Source of the DNA: an uncultured Dysosmobacter sp.
Lineage (GTDB): Bacteria; Bacillota; Clostridia; Oscillospirales; Oscillospiraceae
NCBI RefSeq assembly: GCF_947631165.1
Contig: NZ_CANRKH010000006.1
Coordinates: 41,821-105,820, forward strand
DNA: 64,000 nt
Reading direction: 5' to 3'
In this document: piece by piece, positions 9,041-19,341 of the stretch
How positions within the stretch are numbered: the first letter of the stretch is position 1
How the letters are laid out: every line of letters starts with the position of its first letter
The notes under the pieces: model-generated
What the model was told of the DNA's origin: nothing
Databases searched by the model: none
Seen by the model: the letters and a program-made list of their open reading frames with translations, nothing else
Translations under genes and position numbers: made by a program

Positions 9041-9835
9041 TTGAAAAAACAGTGGATCTTGGGCGGCGCGGGCCTGCTGGCGGCGGCAGTGCTGGTGGGT
9101 TGCCTGTGGCTGGCGCGGCAGCCGGTGGAGACGGCCCCAGAAACAGGCATGAAGAAGTTGGAGACCGTGGAGAAGATCGCGGCAGAAGAGCCGCGGAAAA
9201 ATATGCTGCCGGGCCTGGACACGGACGCCGTGACGGCAGCCATGCCGGAGGCGGACCAAGCGGCTTTTACACTGTTTCTGCCTGTTTTGAGAGGGGAGGC
9301 AGCCTTCCAATGGGTAGCTGGGCCGTATGATGGCAATGAAAGCACATGGGAACCTATTGACGCAACCCTGGCGGACTTTCATGACCAGCTTTGGGACGGC
9401 TTTGCCATCGAAGATCCGCCAGAGACCCTGACCCTGGACCGGTTGGCTGTCCAGGATGTGGACGGCGACGGGGAACTGGAGCTGGTACTGCTGTTCCAGG
9501 ACGGGGCCTACCAGTACCTGATCCTCCGCCGGGAGGGCGAGACAGTCTATGGCACCAGTATGGGGGTGCGATGGTTTGAGGAGCTCCAGACCAGTGGCGT
9601 TTACATCGGTTCCGGCGGAGCCGGAGACCACACCTACCATCGGATGACCTTTGAGGACGGCCGCTTTGCGGACCGGGAGCTGGCCCGCAAGGTCGAGGGA
9701 GCCAGCGGCGCCGTCTATACATTGGACGGTCAGGAGACGACTAAGGAGGCCTTCGACGGCTGGTACGCGGAGAACATGCCGGGCGGCGTTATCTGGTACG
9801 CTCCCGACGGCACTCCGTTTCAGGACGGCATGTGA
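9041..9835 (+). CDS. Putative lipoprotein, hypothetical
   Basis: Signal peptide with lipobox-like LVGC; DVDGDGELELVLLFQDG segment. Confidence 0.6.
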   Translation: MKKQWILGGAGLLAAAVLVGCLWLARQPVETAPETGMKKLETVEKIAAEEPRKNMLPGLDTDAVTAAMPEADQAAFTLFLPVLRGEAAFQWVAGPYDGNESTWEPIDATLADFHDQLWDGFAIEDPPETLTLDRLAVQDVDGDGELELVLLFQDGAYQYLILRREGETVYGTSMGVRWFEELQTSGVYIGSGGAGDHTYHRMTFEDGRFADRELARKVEGASGAVYTLDGQETTKEAFDGWYAENMPGGVIWYAPDGTPFQDGM

Positions 9836-9853
9836 ACACTGTTTATATGAAAA

Positions 9854-9887
9854 ACAAAATCCCTCCGATCCATCGGAGGGATTTTGT
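9854..9887. terminator. Bidirectional intrinsic terminator
   Basis: AAAATCCCTCCGAT-CC-ATCGGAGGGATTTT between convergent genes. Confidence 0.85.
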
Positions 9888-9891
9888 GATG

Positions 9892-10737
9892 TCAGCCATT
9901 GATGAAAAACGCTGCCGCAATAGCGCCGGGGCCGGCGTGGGTACCAATGGTGCTGCCGATGGCGGAGATGGGGAGCCGCTCCGTATGTCCGGCGTAGAGG
10001 GGGGCGCTGTCGGCGATGTATTTTTGCAGCAGCGCGTCGCTGAGGCCGCTGTATGCCAGGCAGTAGGGCTTTTCAAAATTGATGCCGCCGCACTTCCGCA
10101 CTAGCTCCGTAAGCATGTTGCTGCCATTTTTGGAGCCGCGGGCCTTGCCCAGAATGGCCACTTCACCGTGTTCGATGGCGATGACCGGCTTGATGGAGAG
10201 GAGGGAACCGGCCAGGGCCACGGCGGGGGAGATACGGCCGCCCTTTTTCAGGTATTCCAGGGTGTCCAGTAGGGCGATAAGGCGGATATTTTTCTTCTCC
10301 CGCTCCAGCGTTTCGGCGATCTGGGCGGCGGTCAGCCCCTGGTCCCGCAGCCGCACAGCCAGCTCCACCAGGATGCGCTGGCCGATGCAGACGTTTTCAC
10401 TGTCTACCACCGCGGCAGGGACCTCCTCTGCCGCGATGCGGGCGCTCTGGCAGCAGCCGGAGAGCTTGGAGGATAGGGTCACGCACAGCGCCTCATCTCC
10501 CGCATCCACGGCGGAGCGGAAGGCCTGCTCGTATTCGTAAGGGGTCATTTGGCTGGTGGTGGGCAGAGTGTCGGACTCCACCAGCCGCTGAAAGAACTGG
10601 CGGTTGTCCATGGTGACGCCGTCCAGAAATTCCTGGCCGTCGAAAATGGTACGGAGCGGCAGCACACGGATGCCCCTGGCCGCTGCCTCTGCTTGGGTGA
10701 TGTCGCTGGCGGAATCGGTGATGATCTGAACAGACAT
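9892..10737 (-). CDS. DegV family protein
   Basis: MSVQIITDSASDITQAEAAARGIRVLPL...LSSKLSGCCQSA. Confidence 0.93.
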   Translation of the reverse strand: MSVQIITDSASDITQAEAAARGIRVLPLRTIFDGQEFLDGVTMDNRQFFQRLVESDTLPTTSQMTPYEYEQAFRSAVDAGDEALCVTLSSKLSGCCQSARIAAEEVPAAVVDSENVCIGQRILVELAVRLRDQGLTAAQIAETLEREKKNIRLIALLDTLEYLKKGGRISPAVALAGSLLSIKPVIAIEHGEVAILGKARGSKNGSNMLTELVRKCGGINFEKPYCLAYSGLSDALLQKYIADSAPLYAGHTERLPISAIGSTIGTHAGPGAIAAAFFING

Positions 10738-10742
10738 ATGGT

Positions 10743-11195
10743 TTACTCCTTCAGGTTTTGATATTGGGCCACCGCGCCGGTGGCTTGGGTCAGCAGGTCG
10801 GTCAGCTGGCGGATGCCCTCCGGCCCCAGCTGGGCGCAGACGGCCTCCACGATGGACATGACGCTGCCATGCTCCGTCTCATAGAGAGGCAGGGCTTCCT
10901 CACGGAGCTGGATGTGGATGCTCCGCCGGTCGGTCTCGCTGCGTACCCGCCGGATCAGGTCCCGGTGTTCCATGCCGGTGAGGATGTGGTTGATCTGGGA
11001 TTTCAAAAGCCGGGTACGGCGGCATAGCTCCGTGGCCGTCACCGGCCCGCCGCCGGTCTGCCGCTGCCGGTACAGCACGTTGCACACAAGCATCTCATTC
11101 ATGGACAGACCCTTCAGCAGCCGGTTGCCCCGGATGACGGCAGTCATGGACATCCAGGCCTCCAGCAGCGCTTCCCGCTGTTCCAACTGGTCCAT
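10743..11195 (-). CDS. MarR family transcriptional regulator
   Basis: Winged-HTH: ELCRRTRLLKSQINHILTGMEHRDLIRRVRSETDRRSIHIQL. Confidence 0.85.
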   Translation of the reverse strand: MDQLEQREALLEAWMSMTAVIRGNRLLKGLSMNEMLVCNVLYRQRQTGGGPVTATELCRRTRLLKSQINHILTGMEHRDLIRRVRSETDRRSIHIQLREEALPLYETEHGSVMSIVEAVCAQLGPEGIRQLTDLLTQATGAVAQYQNLKE

Positions 11196-11432
11196 AGGCG
11201 ACCCCTTTTCAAATAGTTTATTTTATGAACTAAATACCAGGTACAGTATACAATCCATTCTCAGAAAAAGCAAGCATTTTTTCAAAAAGCTGAGGGAAGA
11301 AACACGCCCTTTTTCTCTAAGTGTCGCTGGAATATAGCTTCAGCAATTTCGCCAACCGAAGATTGATATTGAAGTTTGAAATTTACCATGCTATACTTCA
11401 TGGCGAAAATCGGTATTCAAGGAGTTGTTGTA

Positions 11433-11921
11433 ATGGAGATAAGATACATCGCTAAAGATGATGATCCTCTTGAAATAAGCAAAATATATGAAAGCAGTTG
11501 GAAATACGCATATAAGGGCATGCTTCCTCAAGATTATCTTGACAGTATTCCAACAGGACAATGGGCCAATCGTATCAACAAAGCCGGTCTGAACAGCCTT
11601 GTCCTGATAGAATGTGGGAGGATGATAGGCACCGCAAGTTTTTGTAAATCCAGATGGGAAAAGTATAGCGGTTACGGAGAAATTGTTTCCATATATTTTC
11701 TGCCCAGCTACATTGGAAAAGGATACGGTAAGGTATTGCTTAACAAATGTATTGAGGAATTAAAGCAATGCGGATTTAATCAAGTGATCTTATGGGTTTT
11801 GGAGGATAATCATAGGGCAAGAAAGTTTTATGAAAAAAACGGATTTATTTGTTCGGAAGTATTTATGGATGATAACATCGGCGGAAAAGATATAAGAGAG
11901 GTATTGTATTTTCTTGATTGA
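11433..11921 (+). CDS. GNAT family N-acetyltransferase
   Basis: YFLPSYIGKGYGKVLLNKCIEELKQCG...LWVLEDNHRARKFYEKNGF; internal ATG chosen with GGAG upstream. Confidence 0.88.
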   Translation: MEIRYIAKDDDPLEISKIYESSWKYAYKGMLPQDYLDSIPTGQWANRINKAGLNSLVLIECGRMIGTASFCKSRWEKYSGYGEIVSIYFLPSYIGKGYGKVLLNKCIEELKQCGFNQVILWVLEDNHRARKFYEKNGFICSEVFMDDNIGGKDIREVLYFLD

Positions 11922-12043
11922 CAGCTTTTCATCGACAGTGGCCGTTACCCACGATGAATAATGGCTCCTTTTGTCATTTTGACGAATGATTTGATAAATT
12001 GGGCAGCAATACCAAAGGTAAAAGGGAAAAGAAACAACGGGGC

Positions 12044-12072
12044 TTGACAAATGGAGCGATTGTCCGTAAAAT
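12044..12072 (+). promoter_or_regulatory. Promoter of the leuS T-box transcript
   Basis: TTGACA-17 bp-TAAAAT. Confidence 0.75.
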
Positions 12073-12079
12073 ACATCTG

Positions 12080-12312
12080 TTACGAACGAAGAAGGGAAGA
12101 AAGCCCAGGCGTCCCGCCTGAAGAGAGCCGGCGGACGGTGCGAGCCGGTGGGGGAGCCTGCGGTATACTGGTCCCAGAGTTTTCCGCCTGAAGGACCCAG
12201 TAGGGCGGAACGGCAGGCCCCGTTATAGGCTGAGAGGGCCGCCTCAAGGCGGCTGAACAGGGTGGTACCGCGTTCAAAAACGCCCCTGGCCTTTGGCCGG
12301 GGGCGTTTTTCT
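12080..12312 (+). promoter_or_regulatory. T-box leader (tRNA-responsive) upstream of leuS
   Basis: AGAGAGCCGG...GAGCCGGTGG, T-box AGGGTGGTACCGCG, terminator AACGCCCCTGGCCTTTGGCCGGGGGCGTTTTT. Confidence 0.92.
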
Positions 12313-12466
12313 TCGAAATTAGAAATTGTCATTTGACAGCAAAGACATTTACAAGATTCCAAAACTCCGCTCCCCATAGGGGAGCCGCCGCCCGCAGGCG
12401 GCTGGGGGGAATTCCTCATTCCTAATTTGTCAAAACGACTTCCATCAGAAGAGAAGGAGAAGAAAT

Positions 12467-14893
12467 ATGAAGTACGATTTTACCGCCATTGAGAAAAAAT
12501 GGCAGGACAAGTGGCTGGAGGAGAAGCCCTTCGCCGCTGTCACCGGAGACAAGGCCCGGGAGAAATTTTTCGGCCTGATCGAGTTTCCCTATCCCTCCGG
12601 CCAGGGCCTCCACGTGGGCCACGCCCGCCCCTTTACCGCTATGGACATCATCTGCCGCAAAAAGCGGATGCAGGGCTACAACGTCCTGTTCCCCATCGGC
12701 TACGACGCCTTCGGCCTGCCCACGGAGAACTACGCCGTCCAGCATCACATCCATCCGGCCAAGGTGACCCATGACAATGTGGAGAATTTCCGCAAGCAGC
12801 TCCATATGCTGGGCTACTCCTTCGACTGGGACCGGGAGGTCAACACTACCGACCCCGACTACTACAAATGGACCCAGTGGATCTTCCTGCAGATGTTCAA
12901 GCACGGCCTGGCCTATAAGGCGTCCATGCCCGTGAACTGGTGCACCAGCTGCAAGATCGTGCTGGCCAACGAGGAGGTCGTGGACGGCGTCTGCGAGCGC
13001 TGCGGCGGCGAGGTCATCCGCAAGGAGAAGAGCCAGTGGATGCTGGCCATCACCAAGTATGCTGACCGGCTGATCGACGATCTGGACGACGTGGATTTCA
13101 TCAACCGGGTCAAGATCCAGCAGCGCAACTGGATCGGCCGCAGCGAAGGCACCGAGGTGGACTTCACCGCAACCAACGGCGACAAGCTGACAGTCTACAC
13201 GACCCGCTGCGATACCCTGTTCGGCGTGACCTATATGGTCATCTCCCCAGAGCATCCCTACCTGGAGCAGTGGAAGGACCAGATCCAGAACTGGGACGAG
13301 GTGGAGGCCTACCGGCAGGAGGCCGCCCACAAGTCCGACTTTGAGCGGGGCGAGCTGAACAAGGACAAGACCGGCGTCCGGCTGAAGGGTATCGAGGCTG
13401 TCAACCCTGCCAGCGGCAAGCATGTGCCGCTGTTCGTCTCCGACTATGTGCTGATGGGCTACGGAACCGGCATCGTCATGGGCGTGCCTGGACACGACCA
13501 GCGCGACTGGGAGTTCGCCACCAAGTTCGGCCTGCCCATCATCGAGGTGGTCAAGGGCGGCGATATCACGAAAGAAGCCTTCACCCTGAAGGATGACACC
13601 GGCATTATGGTGAACTCCGGCTTCCTGGACGGCATGACCGTGAAGGACGCCATCCCCGCCATGAAGAAGTGGGTCACGGAGCAGGGCATCGGCCGTCCCA
13701 AGACCAACTTCAAGCTCCGGGACTGGGTGTTCAGCCGCCAGCGGTACTGGGGTGAGCCGATCCCTCTGGTGAACTGCCCCAAGTGCGGCTGGGTGCCTCT
13801 GGACGAGAGCGAGCTGCCGCTGCTGCTGCCGGAGGTGGACAGCTACGAGGTCACAGACACCGGCGAATCCCCCTTGGCCAAGATGACCGACTGGGTGAAC
13901 ACCACCTGCCCCAAGTGCGGCGGCCCCGCTCAGCGGGAGACCGACACCATGCCCCAGTGGGCCGGTTCCTCCTGGTATTTCCTGCGGTATATGGACCCCC
14001 ACAACGACAAGGCCCTGGCCAGCAAGGAGGCCCTGGACTACTGGTCTCCTGTGGACTGGTACAACGGCGGTATGGAGCATACCACTCTGCACCTGCTGTA
14101 CAGCCGGTTCTGGCATAAATTCCTCTATGATATCGGTGTGGTGCCCACCAAGGAGCCTTACGCCAAGCGCACCAGCCACGGCATGATCCTGGGCGAGGGC
14201 GGCGAGAAGATGTCCAAGTCCCGGGGCAACGTGGTGAACCCCAACGATATCGTGGCCCAGTACGGCGCGGACACCATGCGGCTGTATATCATGTTCGTGG
14301 GCGATTTCGAGCAGGCCGCCACCTGGTCCACCGAGGCTGTGAAGGGATCTAAGCGGTTCCTGGACCGTGTGTGGAACCTGGCGGAGAGCGCAAAGGACAG
14401 CTATGACCTGACCCCCGCCAACCAGCCCATCCTTCACAAGACCATCAAAAAGGTCACGGACGATGTGGATAATCTGAAGATGAACACCGCCATCGCCGCT
14501 ATGATGACCGCCCTCAATGAGCTGAGCGCCAATGGCGTGACCAGGGGCGATCTGCACGATTTCCTGCTGCTGCTGAATCCCTTCGCTCCCCACATCACCG
14601 AGGAGCTGTGGGAGATGCTGGGCTTCGCGGCCAAGAGCGGAAAAATGTGCTGCCAGGCAGATTGGCCGGTCTACGACGCCAGCAAGACCGTGGCCTCCAC
14701 GGTGGATATGGCCGTGCAGGTCAACGGCAAGCTGAAAGGCACCATCACCATGCCCGCCGGCAGCGAGGAGAAGGCTGTGGTGGACGCCGCCCTGGCGGTG
14801 GAGAAGGTCCAGAAGGCCACCGAGGGCATGAAGATCGTCAAGACCATCCTTGTCAAGAACCGCTTGGTGAACCTGATCGTGAAGCCCCAGTGA
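12467..14893 (+). CDS. leuS: Leucyl-tRNA synthetase
   Basis: [21 protein letters not shown] (HIGH), [12 protein letters not shown] (KMSKS), zinc and editing domains. Confidence 0.98.
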   Translation: MKYDFTAIEKKWQDKWLEEKPFAAVTGDKAREKFFGLIEFPYPSGQGLHVGHARPFTAMDIICRKKRMQGYNVLFPIGYDAFGLPTENYAVQHHIHPAKVTHDNVENFRKQLHMLGYSFDWDREVNTTDPDYYKWTQWIFLQMFKHGLAYKASMPVNWCTSCKIVLANEEVVDGVCERCGGEVIRKEKSQWMLAITKYADRLIDDLDDVDFINRVKIQQRNWIGRSEGTEVDFTATNGDKLTVYTTRCDTLFGVTYMVISPEHPYLEQWKDQIQNWDEVEAYRQEAAHKSDFERGELNKDKTGVRLKGIEAVNPASGKHVPLFVSDYVLMGYGTGIVMGVPGHDQRDWEFATKFGLPIIEVVKGGDITKEAFTLKDDTGIMVNSGFLDGMTVKDAIPAMKKWVTEQGIGRPKTNFKLRDWVFSRQRYWGEPIPLVNCPKCGWVPLDESELPLLLPEVDSYEVTDTGESPLAKMTDWVNTTCPKCGGPAQRETDTMPQWAGSSWYFLRYMDPHNDKALASKEALDYWSPVDWYNGGMEHTTLHLLYSRFWHKFLYDIGVVPTKEPYAKRTSHGMILGEGGEKMSKSRGNVVNPNDIVAQYGADTMRLYIMFVGDFEQAATWSTEAVKGSKRFLDRVWNLAESAKDSYDLTPANQPILHKTIKKVTDDVDNLKMNTAIAAMMTALNELSANGVTRGDLHDFLLLLNPFAPHITEELWEMLGFAAKSGKMCCQADWPVYDASKTVASTVDMAVQVNGKLKGTITMPAGSEEKAVVDAALAVEKVQKATEGMKIVKTILVKNRLVNLIVKPQ

Positions 14894-15015
14894 TGCTCCG
14901 TGCCGAGTGGCCGTCCAAGGGTTTTGCCGCAAGGCAAAACCCTGAAATGGGCGCCTATTTGAGTCAAATGCGGGTCCCCCGCAAAATCGCAGGATTTTGT
15001 GAGGAGAGGTGGTTT
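14893..15015. repeat. Interspersed intergenic repeat, copy 2
   Basis: GCCGAGTGGCCGTCCAAGGGTTTTGCCGCAAGGCAAAACCCTGAAATGGGCG...CCCGCAAAATCGCAGGATTTTGTGAGG aligns with 8734-8855. Confidence 0.85.
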
Positions 15016-15082
15016 TGTTGCGGAACAGCGGCGGTTCGGCCTTCGGTTGCAGGAAAATCGACCGGTTTTCCACGAAAATATC

Positions 15083-15111
15083 TTGACAATTTCCCGGGCA
15101 CTCTGTATAAT
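15083..15111 (+). promoter_or_regulatory. Consensus sigma-70-type promoter upstream of rpsU
   Basis: TTGACA-17 bp-TATAAT, both boxes perfect. Confidence 0.85.
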
Positions 15112-15189
15112 GGGCATGTTGAAGCCATAAATTATGGCCCTTAAAGTATCCTGGATAGAGCCGGATACCTCGGAGGGAGGGAAATATAG

Positions 15190-15372
15190 ATGTCTGAGAT
15201 CCACGTGAAGGACGGCGAGTCCATCGACAGCGCGCTGAAGCGGTTCAAGCGTTCCTGCGCCAAGGCGGGTGTTATTGCCGAGGTCCGTAAGAGAGAGCAT
15301 TATGAGAGCCCCAGCGTGAAGCGCCGCAAGAAGTCTGAGGCTGCTCGCAAGAACAAGAAGCGTTATTATTGA
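15190..15372 (+). CDS. rpsU: 30S ribosomal protein S21
   Basis: [60 protein letters not shown]. Confidence 0.97.
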   Translation: MSEIHVKDGESIDSALKRFKRSCAKAGVIAEVRKREHYESPSVKRRKKSEAARKNKKRYY

Positions 15373-15375
15373 TGA

Positions 15376-15413
15376 AAAAAGTGCTGTGCCGTGTGGTACA
15401 GCACTTTTTTTGC
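15376..15413 (+). terminator. Intrinsic terminator after rpsU
   Basis: AAAAAGTGCTGTGCCGTGTGGTACAGCACTTTTTTT. Confidence 0.85.
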
Positions 15414-15415
15414 CT

Positions 15416-16180
15416 TTATCTGCGGAACAAGGCCGGGGCGATGTCTGCTACCTCCGGCCAGGTGAAGAACGCGGCTGCGGCGCCCAGGGCTTCGCCAGAC
15501 CGCAGCTTCCGCTGGAGCGTGCCGGCGTCGTCGAATAGGACGAAGTGGGCCTCACCGCCGACAGCATAGGTAAAGTACCGGGCACAGAGATCCGGGGAGA
15601 AGAACACGGCGGGGGACTTCTCTTCCATCAGGCTGGCCAGCTCTCCGGCGGTGAGGGGCGTTCCCTCACCGGTGGGGGCGGGCAGGCGGAAGTCCATCCG
15701 CAGCCGCTGGATGTCCAGGGCCAGCCGCGGGTATTTCCCGGCGGCCTCCTGGAGCCGCTCTTGAAACTCCCCGCCGGAGAGGGCCGTACAGACCAGCACC
15801 GTTCCATTTTTTGCCGCCGGGGCGTAGTGCTCCGGCAGATACAGGGACTTTTTGGCGGCGGCCAGGACCCGGTCCAGCTTTTCCGCAAAGACCAGACGGT
15901 CCCGCCGGGGCGGCTCCACGAAATCCAGCACTGCCCCGCCATAGCCCCGGCGGCCGCACTCCCGCAGCACTGCGCCGCAGAGAGCCTCCGGGTCCTCGAT
16001 GGGCGGGGCCTCCCGGTCGCCCACGGACAACAGGCCGCCCCGGCTCTCCAGCAGCAGGTTCTGCCGCAGCAGTGTGGAGCCGGGCCCTACGCGGTAGGCC
16101 GCGTGGCACAGGTCCCGGCAGTGGGCGGCGGCCTCCCGCTCTCGGTCCGGCGTAACGGCTAAATAGATCTGCAATCCCAT
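15416..16180 (-). CDS. Hypothetical protein
   Basis: Long ORF with plausible start (MGLQIYLAV) between two terminated transcripts; family not recognised. Confidence 0.55.
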   Translation of the reverse strand: MGLQIYLAVTPDREREAAAHCRDLCHAAYRVGPGSTLLRQNLLLESRGGLLSVGDREAPPIEDPEALCGAVLRECGRRGYGGAVLDFVEPPRRDRLVFAEKLDRVLAAAKKSLYLPEHYAPAAKNGTVLVCTALSGGEFQERLQEAAGKYPRLALDIQRLRMDFRLPAPTGEGTPLTAGELASLMEEKSPAVFFSPDLCARYFTYAVGGEAHFVLFDDAGTLQRKLRSGEALGAAAAFFTWPEVADIAPALFRR

Positions 16181-16255
16181 TCCCCCTTGTGTAGGTCTCA
16201 AAAAACTGTTATACTATATAAAACGATAATACGATATGATGACAAGGAGCCGCCT

Positions 16256-16780
16256 ATGCCCTTTTCGCTGATCCCGCATCGTCTGTTTGATCGATATGAC
16301 CAGATCACCCCCGCCTATCTGCGGGAGCGGGGGATCACGCTGCTGCTCAGCGATTTGGATTTTACCCTGGCGGCCAAGTCGACCCGCCGTCCGGACCAGC
16401 CCCTGCGGGACTGGATCGCTGGCCTGGGGGAGAACGGCGTCCAGTTCATGATCGTATCCAACAATCGCTCCGGGACCCGGGTGACAGAGTTCTGCGCCGA
16501 GCTGAGCGTGCCTTATCAGGGCCGCGCCGGCAAGCCTTCTCCCAGAGGACTGGAGACCGCTATGGCCCGGGCGGGAGCGGACCGGACCAGCACCGCCATG
16601 CTGGGGGACAAGCTGCTGACGGACGTGCTGGCAGCCAACCGGGCGGGGGTCCTGGCCTTGATGGTGGAGCCGGTGGGCGGTGCTGTGACGCTCTGGCAGA
16701 AGGTTCTCCACGCCTTACAGGCTCCGTTTAAGGCGGCCTGCCGCCGCCGCTGCGGAAAAAGAACTGAAAAAAACCAGTAA
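16256..16780 (+). CDS. YqeG family HAD IIIA-type phosphatase
   Basis: RHRLFDRYDQITPAYL-like N-terminus, LLLSDLDFTLA, VSNNRSGTRV, AMLGDKLLTDVLAANRAG. Confidence 0.88.
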   Translation: MPFSLIPHRLFDRYDQITPAYLRERGITLLLSDLDFTLAAKSTRRPDQPLRDWIAGLGENGVQFMIVSNNRSGTRVTEFCAELSVPYQGRAGKPSPRGLETAMARAGADRTSTAMLGDKLLTDVLAANRAGVLALMVEPVGGAVTLWQKVLHALQAPFKAACRRRCGKRTEKNQ

Positions 16781-16903
16781 TTGGACGAAAAATGCTTGCA
16801 TTAGCGGACAACATACGGTAAAATATCTTCGGTAATTTTACTGGATGTGGGGAAGCGTCCCTCCGGGCCGTTTTCTCATAAGATCTATAAGGAGGAAAAA
16901 AAT

Positions 16904-17473
16904 ATGCCTACTATCACTGCCGGCGATTTCCGGAAGGGTATGATCTTTGAGATGGACGGGAAGCCCATGGTCGTTGTGGACTTCCAGCATGTGAAGCCCG
17001 GCAAGGGCGCCGCTTTCGTGCGGACCAAGTACAAGAACGTCATCAGCGGCACCATCCGTGAGGAGTCCTTCAACCCCACCGCCAAGTTTGAGCAGGGCGC
17101 TGTGGAGCGGAAGAGCGCTGAGTACAGCTACAACGACGGCGACCTGTATTACTTCATGGACCCGGAGACCTTTGACATGACCCCGCTGAACGCCGATGTG
17201 CTGGGCGACGCCTTCCAGTTCGTCAAGGAGAACACTATGTGCTCTCTGGTCAGCTATAAGGGCAATGTGTTCGCCGTGGAGGTCCCCAACTTCGTGGATC
17301 TGGTGGTCACCGAGACCGAGCCGGGCGTGAAGGGCGATACCGCCACCAACGTCACTAAGAACGCGACCCTGGAGACCGGCGCCCAGATCAAGGTGCCCCT
17401 GTTCATCAACGAAGGCGAGAAGATCCAGATCGATACCCGCACCGGCGAGTATCTGGGACGGGTCAAGGACTGA
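16904..17473 (+). CDS. efp: Elongation factor P
   Basis: [53 protein letters not shown]. Confidence 0.97.
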   Translation: MPTITAGDFRKGMIFEMDGKPMVVVDFQHVKPGKGAAFVRTKYKNVISGTIREESFNPTAKFEQGAVERKSAEYSYNDGDLYYFMDPETFDMTPLNADVLGDAFQFVKENTMCSLVSYKGNVFAVEVPNFVDLVVTETEPGVKGDTATNVTKNATLETGAQIKVPLFINEGEKIQIDTRTGEYLGRVKD

Positions 17474-17704
17474 TATGAAAAGGGGGGACCAAGTCCCCCC
17501 TTTCGATTCCCCCTCACCGCGGCGGAACAAGCTGTATCACGGCTGCTCCGCAGAGGCAAGAGACGCATGCTGGCGGGCACTGCGCCGCCAATATCTCATT
17601 TGCCTGTTCTATTATCGGCAGATCGACTGGAGGAAACCGCAAAGCGCCGCCTGCGGGCGTGGAAATGGGAAGATACGATCTAAAAAATGAAAGGAGTTAC
17701 CGCT

Positions 17705-18151
17705 ATGGAGATCACTGAGAGAGTCGCTTATCTGAAGGGCCTGGTGGAAGGCATGGAGCTGAACACGGATAAGAAGGAGGGCAAGCTGCTGGCCGCCATT
17801 ATCGACGTGCTGGACGACATCGCCCTGGAGCTGGAGGACATCAAGGACGAGCAGACGGAACTGGCCGACGGTCTGGACGTGGTCAGCGACGACCTGGAGG
17901 ATGTGGAGAACATCGTTTTTGAGGATTGGGACGACGAGGAGGACGACGATTACTACGAGGGTGACCTGAGCGACCTGGACGAGGATGAGGATTGTTACGC
18001 CACCACCTGCCCCACCTGCGAGGAGACCATCTATTTTGACGAGTCCATCCTGGAGGACGGCGAGGTTATCTGTCCCAACTGCGGCGAAAAGCTGGAGTTT
18101 GATCTGGGCAGTCTGGAGGAAGAGGAAGAGGAGAGCTCCGACGAGGAGTGA
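17705..18151 (+). CDS. Acidic protein with C-terminal zinc ribbon (CD1247-N-like)
   Basis: ERVAYLKGLVEGMEL...; acidic linker; CPTCEETI...CPNCGEKL. Confidence 0.75.
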   Translation: MEITERVAYLKGLVEGMELNTDKKEGKLLAAIIDVLDDIALELEDIKDEQTELADGLDVVSDDLEDVENIVFEDWDDEEDDDYYEGDLSDLDEDEDCYATTCPTCEETIYFDESILEDGEVICPNCGEKLEFDLGSLEEEEEESSDEE

Positions 18152-18167
18152 TCCAAATCCAAATAAC

Positions 18168-18213
18168 GAAGAAAAGCCGCCGTGGACATGTCCCGTCCAC
18201 GGCGGCGTATTTT
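18168..18213 (+). terminator. Intrinsic terminator
   Basis: GCCGCCGTGGAC-ATGTCCC-GTCCACGGCGGC then TATTTTG. Confidence 0.75.
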
Positions 18214-18315
18214 GCGTGCCGTTCATTCTGGCAGCCTATGGGTTCGGTTAGCGTTGTGATCTTCCCGACAAAGACCGATTTATCCTGCTCTTACTTATGT
18301 CTCTGCTTTAGGGGC

Positions 18316-18939
18316 TCAGCAAACTGATCTCTCTCGCATCTTTTTCAGCAGCTTCACGATCCGTTCCCGGTTCTTCGCGGTCTTCATGAAGGTCGGGAGG
18401 TGGTCCGCCTGGGTCTTCATGACAGCTGTCCCGGCGGGCTTCTCCCGCAGACTGGCGCCGAGGTAGTCGATCAGATACGAAAGATGCTCCCGGTTGACGG
18501 CCCAGACCGGCTTGCCCTGAAAGGACTCGAGGAACCAAAGCTCCAAACCGAAGTAGGGTTCCCGCCCGTTTTCGATCTCGCCGGTATAGAAAAATGCCTC
18601 TGCTGTTTTATGGACTTCTCCCGGCATGGTTGTCCCGCAGTACGGACAGGCCACACGGAGCATAGGGAAGTGCTGTTTTACTTCGTCTTCAATGTCGACC
18701 CGATAATACCGTCCGCAGTGCCTGCACTGGTTGTGGACATCGTATCGATAGACCGTGCGGTCTTTAGACGCCTGGTGGCCGCAGTTAGTGCATCGAAAAT
18801 AGGCAGCGCTGCGATCCGCGGTCACGATACCAAGCCCCTGACATTTAGGGCATTTCACCTGGATGCCGAAGGTCAGGGCGCTGTATGCGCTATGGGTGAA
18901 ATAGGGTTTATCGACGATCCGGTCCATACGCCCAGACAC
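18316..18939 (-). CDS. Multi-zinc-ribbon hypothetical protein
   Basis: Four Cys pairs: CPKC, CTNCG, CRHCGR, CPYCG. Confidence 0.6.
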   Translation of the reverse strand: MSGRMDRIVDKPYFTHSAYSALTFGIQVKCPKCQGLGIVTADRSAAYFRCTNCGHQASKDRTVYRYDVHNQCRHCGRYYRVDIEDEVKQHFPMLRVACPYCGTTMPGEVHKTAEAFFYTGEIENGREPYFGLELWFLESFQGKPVWAVNREHLSYLIDYLGASLREKPAGTAVMKTQADHLPTFMKTAKNRERIVKLLKKMRERSVC

Positions 18940-18957
18940 TCCTTTCTGCCTTTTGCC

Positions 18958-19341
18958 TTATTTTTTGCACCGGAAGCGACGGGCCTCCTCTGTCCAGGCC
19001 CACAGCTCCTCATCCAGGTCCTCCGGTGTTTTCAGGCAGAAATGAGTCGTCCAGCGGCCGGGATACGGCTCCACCGCCGCCGCGATCCGGGGGCTTTCCA
19101 GCCGCCGGGGGAGGAACAGGCTCAGCATCACGCAGTTCCGGTCCCGGATGCCGCCGTGGGTCGGCGGCCACAATGCGCAGTAGAGCAGGGGGTCCCGCAG
19201 ACCCACCTGGGATTTCTGCGTGACGATCTCCGTGTCAGGCCACCGTTCCAGCGCCCCCAGCAGAAACGCCCGGACCACCGGCAGGTATTCCGGCTTCCGG
19301 CTGAAAAGCGCTTCCGCCAGCCGCAGAGTCTCCAGATCCAT
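18958..19341 (-). CDS. DUF5655-like hypothetical protein
   Basis: MDLETLRLAEALFSRKPEYLPVVRAFL...QKSQVGLRDPLLYCALWPP. Confidence 0.55.
   Translation of the reverse strand: MDLETLRLAEALFSRKPEYLPVVRAFLLGALERWPDTEIVTQKSQVGLRDPLLYCALWPPTHGGIRDRNCVMLSLFLPRRLESPRIAAAVEPYPGRWTTHFCLKTPEDLDEELWAWTEEARRFRCKK

Noticed and set aside
12422-15073. 883-aa minus-strand ORF
   Set aside because: Antisense to leuS; a GC-skewed codon-position artefact.
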